Assembly: GCA_964607865.1 (NCBI GenBank)
Contig: CAZSLZ010000050.1
Span: forward strand, 1-19,717
Direction of reading: 5' to 3'
DNA length: 19,717 bases
DNA from: CAZSLZ01 sp964607865
GTDB lineage: Bacteria; Vulcanimicrobiota; JAJTBE01; CAZSLZ01
The notes below the pieces were generated by a model. It made no database searches. It was given only the letters and a program-made list of their open reading frames with translations, and was not told where the DNA came from. The position numbers were made by a program, and so were the translations under genes. Below, piece by piece: positions 1-7,798 of the stretch. Positions within the stretch are counted from its first letter, which is position 1. Each line of letters begins with the position of its first letter.

Positions 1-2927
1 ATGGCATGTAAAGGGGTTCTTGTTTCATGACTCATATTAGCCAGAAACTCAGATTTTAACTTAGTGGCGAGTTCCGCTTCCCGTTTTGCAATAGCTAACT
101 TCTTATATGCATGAGCCAGCTCGGTAGCATTTCTTTCAGAAATTTCTCTGGCAGCCTCAGCTTCCCTGCGGGCAGTTTCAGCAAACATCAAAGTAGTTTC
201 CAGCTGGCGGCGGGATTCAACCAACTCGGTAACATCCACAAAATTGAAAAGCAAACCACTATATTCAGAGTTTGAAAATATAGGTTTTGCATTGATAATA
301 ATCTGTTTATCGTTAATACTTTTTTGAATCTTGAAAGAATGGGCATTGGGATTCTTCTTAATTTTTTCCAGGCTTGAAACCACGAATTCCAATAACTGTA
401 TTACATCATTTTTTTTGTTATTATTTTTCACATAAGATAAAAACTCATAAATCGGCCGTTTCTGAAACTTACAACTGGTTTCCTGCATCAGCTGGCAGAA
501 ATACGAGTTGGTTTCTTCTATAATATCAGCTTTATTTACATATAACACCCCCTCATCCATATTGGAAAGGATACTGTGAAACTTGAAATTTTCTTTTTTT
601 ATGGATTCCTCCAGCTGTTTTCTGCCGGTAATATCCCTGGAAACGAATATAATGCCCTTATGTTTGTTATTGTTGTCTCTCAGGGCGGATATTTTGGCTG
701 ACCCCCAATGGGTTTCATCTTTGACTGAATAGGGGTAATCAAATTGAATTACTTCTTCTCCCACCTCCAGTTCAATAATAGCTTTTTTTAAGGGTTCTGA
801 TATGGTCCGGGGCAAAACTACTTCATAATGGTTCCCAACAGGCCTGGAAGTAATCAGGGGTTTTTCCACAGGTTGATAAAAACTGGTAATTATACCTTTA
901 TTATTCAAGGAAAAAACAAGGTCGTCCATGGATGTGAGGATAGAGTTGAGTTTTTCCTCGCTGTTTCTCAGTTCTGCTTCTATAGCTTTAAGGTTTGAAA
1001 CATCAATGGCCGAAGCCGCTATTAAGGCTGGCTTTCCCGAATCGTCATGAAACAACTTGGCTGACATTAACATAGGTATAAGGCTACCCTTATAGTTCTT
1101 ATGTAAAACCTCCCTGGATGTAAACCCGCCCTGGGTCATAACCAGTCTGAATAATTCATCCAGGTATTCGGCGCTTTCCATATGTTCAAAACAGAATTCC
1201 TTGCCTGTCAGGTCTTTGCTGTCGCAACCGTGGAGTTTGGCGTAATATTCATTGGAATATATTATTTTTCTATCCAGAGTCAACAGGCAAATGCCAAAAT
1301 TGCCTATGTCCATAATCCGTTTGAATTTGCTTATTTCTGCCTGGGCCTCGTTAATTATATTAATGTCATGGGTTAATTTCTTGTTGGCCTCCTCAAGCCT
1401 TTCCTTCTGGTTTTTAAGTTCGTTTTCAATTTCCCTGATTTTAGTTACATCCTGGACAAAACCCATAAAACAATTATCGTTAATTTTAACTGCATTTACA
1501 GTCCAGATACCTGTTTTGCTGTTTCTGCGAATGAATTTATGCTCTACCTGAATAACGCTGTCGTTTTTTAAAAGTTGAAAAGACTCTATAACCTTATCCC
1601 TTTCTTCATCAAAGGTAATGTCTATCAAGCTCATTTTCAATAATTCTTCACGGGAATAACCGGTAATATCACAAGCCTTTCTGTTTACATCCATATATCT
1701 GCCCTGGGTATCGGCAATAAAAATTCCATAAGGTGCATTTTCAATAAAACTTTTTAACTTTATTTCGCTTTCCTTCAAAGCCTTTTCCATATCTATTCTG
1801 TCGGTTATATCTATGTAAGCTCCTATAATTCCCGCGACTTCACCGGCTTCGTCCCTGAAAATATCCTTCACAAAATAAACATTTCTATTCCGCCCGTCTT
1901 TATCTATAATTTCAAATTCATATTTCTGGGGTTTCTGAGTTTCCAATAGAAGATTATCTTTCTGTTCATATACTTCTGAATAGTGTTGAGGCCAGACTTC
2001 CCCTACGGTTTTTCCGTAGATTTCTTCTATGGTTTTTCCCGCCATCTTGGTGAATGCCTGGTTGCAACCAATATACCTGCCCCGGGTATCTTTAAAGAAA
2101 ATGGGCGTGGGTATGGAGGAAAGAAGCGCACGGTTAAAGGCAAGATGCCTGCGGGTAAGGGCAAGCGCCTCTTCCAGCCTTTTTTCAATTTCCATAGAGT
2201 TGGTAATGTCCCTGGCTATACTGAATACCACGGGTTTTTCCTGCCAGTTTGATACCTGGGACCTTACTTCAAGGTTTAATATTTTACCTTGTCTGGTTTT
2301 TATTCTTCTTTTGAGGATTACTTCACCACGGTTAAGGGCTTTATCCAGGGATTCGCTTATCAATTCCCTGTCTTTTACTATATCATCTAAATCGGATATG
2401 GAAAGATTCAGAATTTCTTCCTTCGAATAACCAAGCTTCCGGCAGGCATATTTATTAGCTTCCAGGATTTTACCCGGTGTGCCGTCTGGCAACAATTCTG
2501 CAATCAGAATCATATCGTTGGCGTTATCAAATAAAAGATGAAAATTCTTGTTGGCAATTGAATCGAACTTTGAAATAGAAACCGGGCCAGAATCGGTTTT
2601 AGAATTTTTTAATGAAAAATAACCATCCTGATTATTAAATTCAAGTTTTTTTTCGAAACGATTTATATGCCCGGCTTTATAATCATTAGTGATTACATAA
2701 ACAGGCAGGACAGGCAAATTCTTTTTTAATTCATCGATTGTATTTTTATAATCGTTTATATCTTCAGTTTTGTTCAGAATAATTCCCGATAAGGGAGAAT
2801 CCTTGTCCAGCTTAATTGGCTCGGAATCATCGCCGAAATATACCAGGTTAAAATCCGAACCCAACTGCTTTATTAATTCCCTGGGAACTTCTTTTTGAAT
2901 TAAGAAAGACGGCTTCTTTGAACTCAA
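1..2927 (-). CDS. Multi-PAS sensor histidine kinase (3' end cut by window edge)
   Basis: About 975 codons are visible, reading from 2927 down to base 1. The start is TTG at 2925-2927, placed by a GGGAAGG Shine-Dalgarno site at 2937-2943 (9-nt gap) and an in-frame TAG at 2943-2945; the next ATG is over 130 codons downstream. Residues 1-125 look like a degenerate receiver-like domain. Six PAS domains follow at roughly 125-245, 250-375, 380-495, 530-645, 650-765 and 775-897, most ending in a DIT/DVT/DVS linker motif. A coiled coil spans about 898-955. The H-box motif SEFLANMSHETRTPLHA (His in SHE is the phospho-acceptor) is the last thing before the window ends. The catalytic HATPase domain and any receiver lie outside. 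No transmembrane segment is seen, so it is probably a cytoplasmic sensor. Its ligand and partner regulator are unknown. Confidence 0.93.
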   Translation of the reverse strand, partial: MSSKKPSFLIQKEVPRELIKQLGSDFNLVYFGDDSEPIKLDKDSPLSGIILNKTEDINDYKNTIDELKKNLPVLPVYVITNDYKAGHINRFEKKLEFNNQDGYFSLKNSKTDSGPVSISKFDSIANKNFHLLFDNANDMILIAELLPDGTPGKILEANKYACRKLGYSKEEILNLSISDLDDIVKDRELISESLDKALNRGEVILKRRIKTRQGKILNLEVRSQVSNWQEKPVVFSIARDITNSMEIEKRLEEALALTRRHLAFNRALLSSIPTPIFFKDTRGRYIGCNQAFTKMAGKTIEEIYGKTVGEVWPQHYSEVYEQKDNLLLETQKPQKYEFEIIDKDGRNRNVYFVKDIFRDEAGEVAGIIGAYIDITDRIDMEKALKESEIKLKSFIENAPYGIFIADTQGRYMDVNRKACDITGYSREELLKMSLIDITFDEERDKVIESFQLLKNDSVIQVEHKFIRRNSKTGIWTVNAVKINDNCFMGFVQDVTKIREIENELKNQKERLEEANKKLTHDINIINEAQAEISKFKRIMDIGNFGICLLTLDRKIIYSNEYYAKLHGCDSKDLTGKEFCFEHMESAEYLDELFRLVMTQGGFTSREVLHKNYKGSLIPMLMSAKLFHDDSGKPALIAASAIDVSNLKAIEAELRNSEEKLNSILTSMDDLVFSLNNKGIITSFYQPVEKPLITSRPVGNHYEVVLPRTISEPLKKAIIELEVGEEVIQFDYPYSVKDETHWGSAKISALRDNNNKHKGIIFVSRDITGRKQLEESIKKENFKFHSILSNMDEGVLYVNKADIIEETNSYFCQLMQETSCKFQKRPIYEFLSYVKNNNKKNDVIQLLEFVVSSLEKIKKNPNAHSFKIQKSINDKQIIINAKPIFSNSEYSGLLFNFVDVTELVESRRQLETTLMFAETARREAEAAREISERNATELAHAYKKLAIAKREAELATKLKSEFLANMSHETRTPLHA

Positions 2928-2945
2928 ATAGTATATCCTTCCCTA

Positions 2946-3422
2946 AATTAATTTATATATATTTATGATATTATAAATTTAATCAGATATTCCTATTATT
3001 TGCAAGTAAATTTTTAATAATAAATAGTATATGAAAATCATTTATTTTGTTTTTCCTGTTTATTTCATTACTTTTTGTTATGAATATTTACTTCTCAAGC
3101 TGAAATTAAAGAAAGGTTTATATTTTGCTTGAAATATTATTTGTACCATCATAAACCCGGACTTTTTCTAGCTTTTCAGCTTCTGTTTCGTAAACCCCCG
3201 GAACTGCACCGGGATACGAGATAACCCCAGGACAGATATTATTATCATAAAAATGTCAATCTTTCACATAACTTCTCTTTTTAAAAGACAATTTTTCTTA
3301 AAGGGCAAATATTGTATTAATTTCAATGTTAACTGAAAGGATAGGGTTTACTTTTATTACAGGCTTTCAAGGGTTTTCAACCGGGTTGTATAATTGTATT
3401 TAAAACCGGTTCAGGACAGTAT
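2946..3422. other. AT-rich intergenic region between divergent genes
   Basis: This stretch separates the divergent kinase and channel genes. It is AT-rich and should hold both promoters. I see no RNA gene or strong terminator in it. On the minus strand, 3255-3118 is open for 45 codons with protein-like composition (for example SYPGAVPGVYETEAEKLEKV) and ends in TAA, but it has no ATG, GTG or TTG start with a ribosome site. It may be a gene remnant or chance. Confidence 0.5.
3365..3394 (+). promoter_or_regulatory. Possible promoter for the ion channel gene
   Basis: A perfect -10 hexamer TATAAT lies at 3389-3394 with a weak -35 (TTTCAA, 3365-3370) 18 bp upstream. It would give a leader of about 20 nt before the ATG at 3423. 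A Shine-Dalgarno site (AGGA, 3413-3416) follows. Confidence 0.35.
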
Positions 3423-4856
3423 ATGAATTATAAAGAGTTGGGAAAAAAGATACAAAGTTTATGTAAAGCTGTGGTCAACAATAAATATTTTGGCATAGTC
3501 ATATTTTTTCTTATTTCTTTTTCGGTAATTCTCATAATTATAGAATTGACTGTAGTTCCGCCGGGTGAAACCAGTTGGATATGCCAGGTTAATGATTGCA
3601 TTGTATATGTATTTATTTTCGAGTTGGCGATTCGTTGGATAGCTATTGGAAGTTTTCGTCTTTTTATTAAGGAGTATTGGATTGACGTAATTGCGGTTCT
3701 GCCAATGTTGCCCGTATTGAGGTTTCTGAGAATTTACCGGTTGCTCAGGCTTTTGCGGATGGTTTCATTGCTGGTTTTTATGCGACGGCATGTAAGGGCA
3801 TTCACATATTTTTTCAAGAAGCGTATTATCGAATTTTTAATTATTTTTGCCCTGGTTTCTTTTGTGGTTATTTTTGCCACCATTTCCTATATTCATTTCG
3901 AGCAGGTAAAAACCGGCGCCAATTATGAGGGAATTCAGCATTCTTTCTGGGTTACCATTTATTCATTGTTTGCCGGGGAGTACATTACCGATTTTCCATC
4001 CACGTTGGGAGGCAAACTCATTTTGCTTCTGGTTATGTTCAGTGGTATGAGTTTATTTGCAATTTTTACCGGTACGGTTTCAGCCATTATGGTAGAAAGG
4101 CTTAAGGAGGGAGCTTTTTTGGGAAAATTAAATTTTAAGGATATGGAAGACCATGTGATTATTTGCGGTTGGAATGATCACGTACCTAAAATTATAGCTG
4201 AGTTTCAGGGCGACCCAATGTTTAAAAGCAGTAATTTTGTAATAATCGCTGAGTTGGAAGAGTTGCCGGACATGAGTTACTTTGGGGTGGATATGACCCC
4301 GGTTTATATGATAAAACAGGATTTTATAAATGCGGAAACCTTGAAATTTGCCAATATTGAAGAAGCTGCCGTTGCGATTATTCTGGCGGATCAGCGTAAT
4401 AACCGAAGCGGTGATGAGGCTGATGCGCGTACGGTTCTGGCAGCTTTGACTATTGAAAAATTAAATCCCCGCATTTATTCCTGCGCCGAGTTGATAAAGC
4501 CTGAGAACGAATCTCATCTTCAGATGAGCAGTGTAGAGAGTATAGTTATAACCGCCAATATTTCTGCTTACATGATGACCCAGGCGGCAATGAAAGCCAG
4601 TGTGGTGCCATTCTATACCGAATTATTACGGCCTTCCCAGGGAAACCAGCTTCACGAAGTACCCTTTCCCAAAAACCAGTTTGGCAAAGAATTCAATGAT
4701 ATTCTGGGTGAATGGAAGGCCCGTTTCAAGTCCATTCTTGTAGGCGTAATTACCAGTGAGGATGGTATCAAGATAAACCCTGACATATACAAGATTAAAC
4801 CCGGCGACCAGGCCATAGTGATTGCCCGTGATCGGCCCAAAATTCCCAATCAGTAA
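3423..4856 (+). CDS. Six-TM voltage-sensor ion channel with RCK (TrkA-N/TrkA-C) domains and atypical pore
   Basis: 477 aa. This is a membrane channel of the voltage-gated K+ channel fold with a cytoplasmic RCK regulator, the arrangement of Kch, MthK and BK channels. S1 is about residues 23-41, S2 57-77, S3 85-97. S4 carries five arginines at every third position (R100, R103, R106, R109, R112), a textbook voltage sensor. S5 is 136-157, the pore loop 172-194 and S6 197-222. The RCK_N domain starts near 243 with HVIICGWNDH, close to the MthK-type HVVICGW motif, and a TrkA_C-like domain ends the protein. The pore loop reads SLFAGEYITDFPST instead of the K+ signature TVGYGD, so K+ selectivity cannot be assumed. 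The gene is probably monocistronic. It ends convergently with the prepilin gene, overlapping its 3' end by 7 bp. Family assignment is firm; ion specificity is unknown. Confidence 0.9.
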   Translation: MNYKELGKKIQSLCKAVVNNKYFGIVIFFLISFSVILIIIELTVVPPGETSWICQVNDCIVYVFIFELAIRWIAIGSFRLFIKEYWIDVIAVLPMLPVLRFLRIYRLLRLLRMVSLLVFMRRHVRAFTYFFKKRIIEFLIIFALVSFVVIFATISYIHFEQVKTGANYEGIQHSFWVTIYSLFAGEYITDFPSTLGGKLILLLVMFSGMSLFAIFTGTVSAIMVERLKEGAFLGKLNFKDMEDHVIICGWNDHVPKIIAEFQGDPMFKSSNFVIIAELEELPDMSYFGVDMTPVYMIKQDFINAETLKFANIEEAAVAIILADQRNNRSGDEADARTVLAALTIEKLNPRIYSCAELIKPENESHLQMSSVESIVITANISAYMMTQAAMKASVVPFYTELLRPSQGNQLHEVPFPKNQFGKEFNDILGEWKARFKSILVGVITSEDGIKINPDIYKIKPGDQAIVIARDRPKIPNQ

Positions 4857-5323
4857 TATTCGCCCTGTTCATAATCTACAATATGGAGGCCGTAGTTGCG
4901 ACCACTGACGTTGACTCCGCCACTTCCCATGCCTCCTGGGCTGACCCCAAAAGTATAGATCAGGAATTTACCTTCGGGTCCACTTCCATTTGAGGGATGG
5001 CCACAGGCGATGCCAGTGATTCCTCCCTCTCCGTTGGTCCAGGCTCCTCCCCACCAATATCCGGCGCCTGCAGGGCAGACCGGCATTTTTGACAGATACT
5101 CGGGAATTATATCTTCTCTCCAGGTATAATAACCGGGAATATTACCTTCGTGATCTGCGGAATACATTTCGAACGCAGTTCCAATAGCTTTCAGATTCTG
5201 TCCGCAGGCCTGGACATTTGCCTGGAATCGGGCTCTTTGAATATTGGGAATTATAATACTGGCGAGAATCGAGATAATTGCAATTACTATCATCAATTCT
5301 ATCAAGGTAAAACCCTTTTTCAT
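4850..5323 (-). CDS. Type IV prepilin (major-pilin-like)
   Basis: 157 aa. The N-terminus MKKGFTLIELMIVIAIISIL is a class III signal: PilD-type prepilin peptidase should cut after Gly4, giving N-methyl-Phe1 with the conserved Glu5. The hydrophobic helix runs to about residue 28. The C-terminal head has the YSADHEGNIP and PVCPAGAGY features common in small ComGC/PilA-like pilins of many bacterial phyla, with several Cys that may form a disulfide, and a Gly-rich end. The Shine-Dalgarno site is AAAGGAAG about 9 nt before the ATG. It is likely a subunit of a pilus or pseudopilus at the inner membrane. It stands alone here, away from assembly genes, though a PilT/PilU-type ATPase lies in the operon about 3 kb away. 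Whether it is a major or minor pilin cannot be decided. Confidence 0.93.
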   Translation of the reverse strand: MKKGFTLIELMIVIAIISILASIIIPNIQRARFQANVQACGQNLKAIGTAFEMYSADHEGNIPGYYTWREDIIPEYLSKMPVCPAGAGYWWGGAWTNGEGGITGIACGHPSNGSGPEGKFLIYTFGVSPGGMGSGGVNVSGRNYGLHIVDYEQGEYY

Positions 5324-5355
5324 TGTCTTTCTTCCTTTCTTTAATTTATATTTAT

Positions 5356-5361
5356 ATTATA
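5356..5361 (-). promoter_or_regulatory. Possible -10 element of the prepilin gene
   Basis: TATAAT on the minus strand, about 32 bp before the prepilin ATG. No good -35 is seen at the expected distance, so this is weak. Confidence 0.3.
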
Positions 5362-5387
5362 ACATATTTTAGGAGTAAAAACAGTAG

Positions 5388-5416
5388 TTTAAACCTGAAG
5401 TTAAATCTAATATAAT
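5388..5416 (+). promoter_or_regulatory. Possible promoter for the glycan-binding gene
   Basis: TTTAAA (5388-5393), a 17-bp spacer, then TATAAT (5411-5416) lie upstream of the ATG at 5473. A second, poorer pair is TTGAAA at 5417-5422 with TATAAA at 5438-5443 (15-bp spacer). Confidence 0.4.
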
Positions 5417-5472
5417 TTGAAAAGTGAAGGCTCCTTTTATAAAACTGGGGAATTTTTTACCTGGAGGTTTTT

Positions 5473-6072
5473 ATGAAAAAAATTATTTTAGTAGCTTTAA
5501 TAATGAGCTTTGCATTATCAACGGTTTTTTTGCCCCAGAAAAAACTGCCCACATATCAGGCCACGGTTTTATCTGAATATGATCCCACTTTTTTCCCCGG
5601 CTGTTCATTGGGTTGCGCTTTAAGCTGGGATATTACCGCCAGCTCGGTCTTGAAACCCCAGGAGAAGAACAGCTATAAGCCCGATAATATTTCTGACGCC
5701 GGACACCTCCACTTGTTGGTGCGAGGGTGTTGAAGGCAATGGTATAGGCCAGTGGGTGGAGTTTCACTGAAAGATTATCACGGATCCGGAGGAACCACTA
5801 CTTTTACAGGTTTCAAAATTGCCAATGGATATACAAAAAATTTCGATATCTGGAAAAAAAATTCCAGGGTTAAATTACTGAGGTTGGATTCAAATGGCAA
5901 ATCAAGATTTTATATTCAGCTGGCCGACTCCATGAATGCCCGGGGAGCGGTTTTTCCCTATCTGGAAGTAAAGGGCGGGGATGTCATAAGAATAACCATT
6001 GAGGATGTTTATCCCGGAACAAAATATACCGATACCTGCATCAGTGAATTAATTTCCACGGGAGTTTATTAA
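5473..6072 (+). pseudogene. Secreted NADase-type glycan-binding domain protein, interrupted by two compensating frameshifts
   Basis: The reading frame at 5473 gives a signal peptide (residues 1 to about 20) and the family's N-terminal strand (TASSVLKPQEKNSYKPDNISD), then stops at 5731-5733. The same frame resumes after the stop (from about 5764) and carries the rest of the domain, including FKIANGYTKNFDIWKKNSRV and the signature DVYPGTKYTDTCISEL. The missing middle is encoded one frame over at 5702-5764 as DTSTCWCEGVEGNGIGQWVE, exactly the expected family motif. One extra base near 5698-5701 and one missing base near 5762-5764 would restore a single protein of about 200 aa. These could be assembly or sequencing errors or a real decayed gene. 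Start support: GGAGG at 5463-5467, 5 nt before ATG. The protein would be exported and bind glycans outside the membrane; its partner is unknown. Confidence 0.8.
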
Positions 6073-6133
6073 AAATTGAGTATTTTTGCCTGTTTTTGTA
6101 AATAAAGAAAAAAAATCTCTCTGGAGTTTGATA

Positions 6134-6928
6134 ATGTTTTTTTCTGATGATTCACAAAAGGAAGCGTTTTACAACTGGCTGAAAATTGAATACAACAAGC
6201 TTTTCGAAGGCTGGAATTTCTCTTATATCAGCGAAACAGGCAGAATAGATTCGGAACCTCTGTCTTGGAGCTATGCAAGCCTGGTTCTAAGAGAAATTCA
6301 AAATATTGAAAGTATGCTGGATATGGGAACCGGCGGTGGGGAATTTTTATCTTACCTTCAACCACTGCCCCCTTTCACATGCGCCACAGAAAGTTATAAA
6401 CCCAATGTGAAAATTGCCTGCCAGAAGTTGGAACCTCTGGAAGTTCAGGTTTTCGAAATTGAAGCTGACGACAAACTACCTTTTCCCGACGAAATATTTG
6501 ATCTTATTATAAACCGCCATGAATCTTATAATGTAAGTGAAGTTTACAGAATTTTAAAACCAGGTGGCAGGTTTATAACCCAGCAGGTTGGGGGTTCTAA
6601 CTGCACAGATTTAAACCGGGCATTGGGAGCTGCGCCCGATTTTGGCCTTACTCACTGGAATTTACATTTTGCCCTGAAGGAACTCCAGGAAAGCCATTTT
6701 CGCATACTGGAACAAAAGGAAGAGTTTCCTTATAACCGTTTTTATGATGTGGGCGCAATAGTATTTTACCTGAAAGCTATCCCCTGGCAAATTCCTGATT
6801 TTTCAGTTGAAAAATATTTTGATAATCTGGATTCATTAAGGTGTAGAATCGAAGAAAAGGGTTTTCTGGATTTTAGAAGCCATCGTTTTTTAATTGTTGC
6901 CACCAAGGATGAACAGATTCTTTTTTAA
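6134..6928 (+). CDS. Class I SAM-dependent methyltransferase
   Basis: 264 aa with the Rossmann-type methyltransferase fold. Motif I is MLDMGTGGGEF (residues 61-71), the SAM-binding glycine loop. The acidic turn and post-motif strand are LPFPDEIFDLIINRHES (115-131). Motif III is ILKPGGRFITQQVGG (140-154). I chose ATG 6134 over an in-frame ATG at 6086 because TGGAG at 6122-6126 sits 7 nt upstream and the family begins near this point. The C-terminal half (about 155-264) has no motif I recognise, so the substrate is unknown. It lies 61 bp after the split glycan-binding gene and could be co-transcribed with it. No terminator directly follows; the first clear plus-strand one is at 7294-7322. Confidence 0.88.
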   Translation: MFFSDDSQKEAFYNWLKIEYNKLFEGWNFSYISETGRIDSEPLSWSYASLVLREIQNIESMLDMGTGGGEFLSYLQPLPPFTCATESYKPNVKIACQKLEPLEVQVFEIEADDKLPFPDEIFDLIINRHESYNVSEVYRILKPGGRFITQQVGGSNCTDLNRALGAAPDFGLTHWNLHFALKELQESHFRILEQKEEFPYNRFYDVGAIVFYLKAIPWQIPDFSVEKYFDNLDSLRCRIEEKGFLDFRSHRFLIVATKDEQILF

Positions 6929-7000
6929 GGTGATAATGGCCAGGTAAACCCGGCCTATGCTGTTTTCCAGAAGTCTGTCACATTCCATAGCCCGTTATGT

Positions 7001-7120
7001 TGTCATTGCGTGGTTTTGGAGAAACCGTGGCAATCTCAACTTAGATCGGGTTGGTTTTCATACCCATTAACCTGTGTGGTACAGAGATCACCACGTCGCT
7101 GGCGCTCCTCGTGATGACGG
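7001..7120. repeat. Imperfect inverted repeat, MITE/REP-like intergenic element
   Basis: The left arm TGTCATTGCGTGG...CGTGGCAATCTC (7001-7037) faces a right arm GAGATCACCACGTCG...CTCGTGATGACG (about 7084-7119). The reverse complement of the right arm lines up with the left arm over its outer ends (GTCAT.ACG and GTGGtATCTC). This composition matches the widespread GTCATTGCGAGGAGCGAAGC-type short intergenic repeats found in many bacteria. No transposase is present, so it would move only in trans, if at all. Confidence 0.65.
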
Positions 7121-7209
7121 TTTTCGGGATTTCCAAGCATATTTATCTTGCGTCTGTGAGCAGCCGGATCTTTCGCTGTTTTTCCTGGTTACGATGCGAA
7201 CAATTTATT

Positions 7210-7228
7210 CCCCAATTCCAAATTGGGG
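7210..7228. repeat. Perfect 8-bp hairpin in the repeat region
   Basis: CCCCAATT (7210-7217), loop CCA, AATTGGGG (7221-7228). A weaker relative, TCCCC...GGGGA, lies just after it at about 7241-7260. Neither is followed by a T-run, so these are probably part of the repeat rather than terminators. Confidence 0.5.
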
Positions 7229-7260
7229 CGAACAATATATTCCCCCGTTCTTAATGGGGA

Positions 7261-7297
7261 GAGAGCGCCACGCATCCTATGGATGCTCGTGATGACG
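7261..7297. repeat. Second copy of the repeat right arm
   Basis: GAGAGCGCCACGCATCC (7261-7277) through CTCGTGATGACG (7286-7297) repeats the ends of the right arm at about 7084-7119 with a different middle, which itself is a small palindrome GCATCC-TAT-GGATGC (7272-7286). It shares bases with the following terminator stem. Confidence 0.5.
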
Positions 7298-7322
7298 AAG
7301 TCTGTTTAGATTTCGTCTTTTT
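7294..7322 (+). terminator. Rho-independent terminator
   Basis: A 10-bp stem (7294-7303 with 7308-7317, one G-U pair) closes a GTTT loop and is followed by TTTTT. It is the first clear terminator downstream of the methyltransferase gene, 366 bp past its stop. Confidence 0.7.
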
Positions 7323-7419
7323 CTTTCAACAATCGTTGAAGTTTTTTGGAAATTAGTATAAATTCAGGAACAGGTTGCTCAAAATACAGAATCAGATTTA
7401 ATATTTTTCAGCAAAGGCA

Positions 7420-7457
7420 GATAAAAAATTCCCATTTTAATGGTGATGTTTTTTATC
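7420..7457 (-). terminator. Likely terminator of the cmk-gatC operon
   Basis: GATAAAAAA (7420-7428) pairs with TTTTTTATC (7449-7457), with a shorter CCAT/ATGG hairpin inside. Read on the minus strand it follows gatC by 26 bp and the inner hairpin is followed by a T-run. Confidence 0.5.
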
Positions 7458-7483
7458 ACTTACAGGAAAGTTAACTGACGCTT

Positions 7484-7798
7484 CTATGCTGAACCGTTAC
7501 TTTCCAATATGGGAGGAATTTTAAAAAAATCATCTTCCCGCGCAGGTGCGTTCATAAGCGCTTCTTCCACTGCAAGGGAGCTGTGTACCTTATCTTTTTT
7601 TAATATATTTGCCGCCGGGTTAAGTTGAAATGTGGGGTCAATATTGTCTGTCTCCAGTTCCTGGAGTTTGCCCACATAGATAAGAATGTTTTCCAGCTGG
7701 CTGGTAAATACTTCCCGGTCGCCGGGTTTCAGTTCAATACGCGCCAGGTTGGCAATGTGTTCCACCTGTCCGGGGTTAATGTGAGTTTTATTCTTCAA
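7484..7798 (-). CDS. gatC: Asp/Glu-tRNA amidotransferase subunit C (GatC)
   Basis: 104 aa, close to the usual 95-100. GatC braces the GatA amidase against GatB in the complex that turns Glu-tRNA(Gln) and Asp-tRNA(Asn) into Gln- and Asn-tRNA. Family features are visible: HINPGQVEHIANLARIELKP at residues 6-25, the second helix with FTSQLENIL, and VHSSLAVEEALMNAPAREDD followed by F-KIP near the C-terminus. The start is TTG at 7796-7798, 8 nt after GGAGGAGGG, and it overlaps the end of the preceding 233-aa gene by 11 bp, so translation is probably coupled. It is the last gene of the operon. gatA and gatB are not in the window; the downstream neighbour is a terminator. Confidence 0.93.
   Translation of the reverse strand: MKNKTHINPGQVEHIANLARIELKPGDREVFTSQLENILIYVGKLQELETDNIDPTFQLNPAANILKKDKVHSSLAVEEALMNAPAREDDFFKIPPILESNGSA

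Larger units (their letters stand above)
6929..7483. other. Gene-free stretch holding repeats and two terminators
   Basis: 555 bp between the convergent methyltransferase gene and the end of the gatC operon. It contains an imperfect palindromic repeat of the short dispersed intergenic type (7001-7120), a further copy of one arm (7261-7297), a small perfect hairpin (7210-7228) and terminators on each strand. Short open frames here overlap the repeats and lack ribosome sites, so I do not call them genes. Confidence 0.7.

Noticed and set aside
1182..2430. Several plus-strand open frames of 64-133 codons.
   Set aside because: They are antisense to the PAS-kinase gene, which reads through as conserved PAS and H-box sequence on the minus strand.
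3165..3240. A GC-richer patch with CCCGG/CCGGG pairing, considered as a riboswitch.
   Set aside because: The helix is only 5 bp, no known aptamer motif is present, and it is over 180 bp from either start codon.
6931..6955. GGCC...GGCC pairing just after the methyltransferase stop, considered as a terminator.
   Set aside because: The stem is only 4 bp and no T-run follows.
7051..7292. Two overlapping plus-strand frames of about 70 codons.
   Set aside because: They fall in the palindromic repeats, lack ribosome sites and have no protein-family features.
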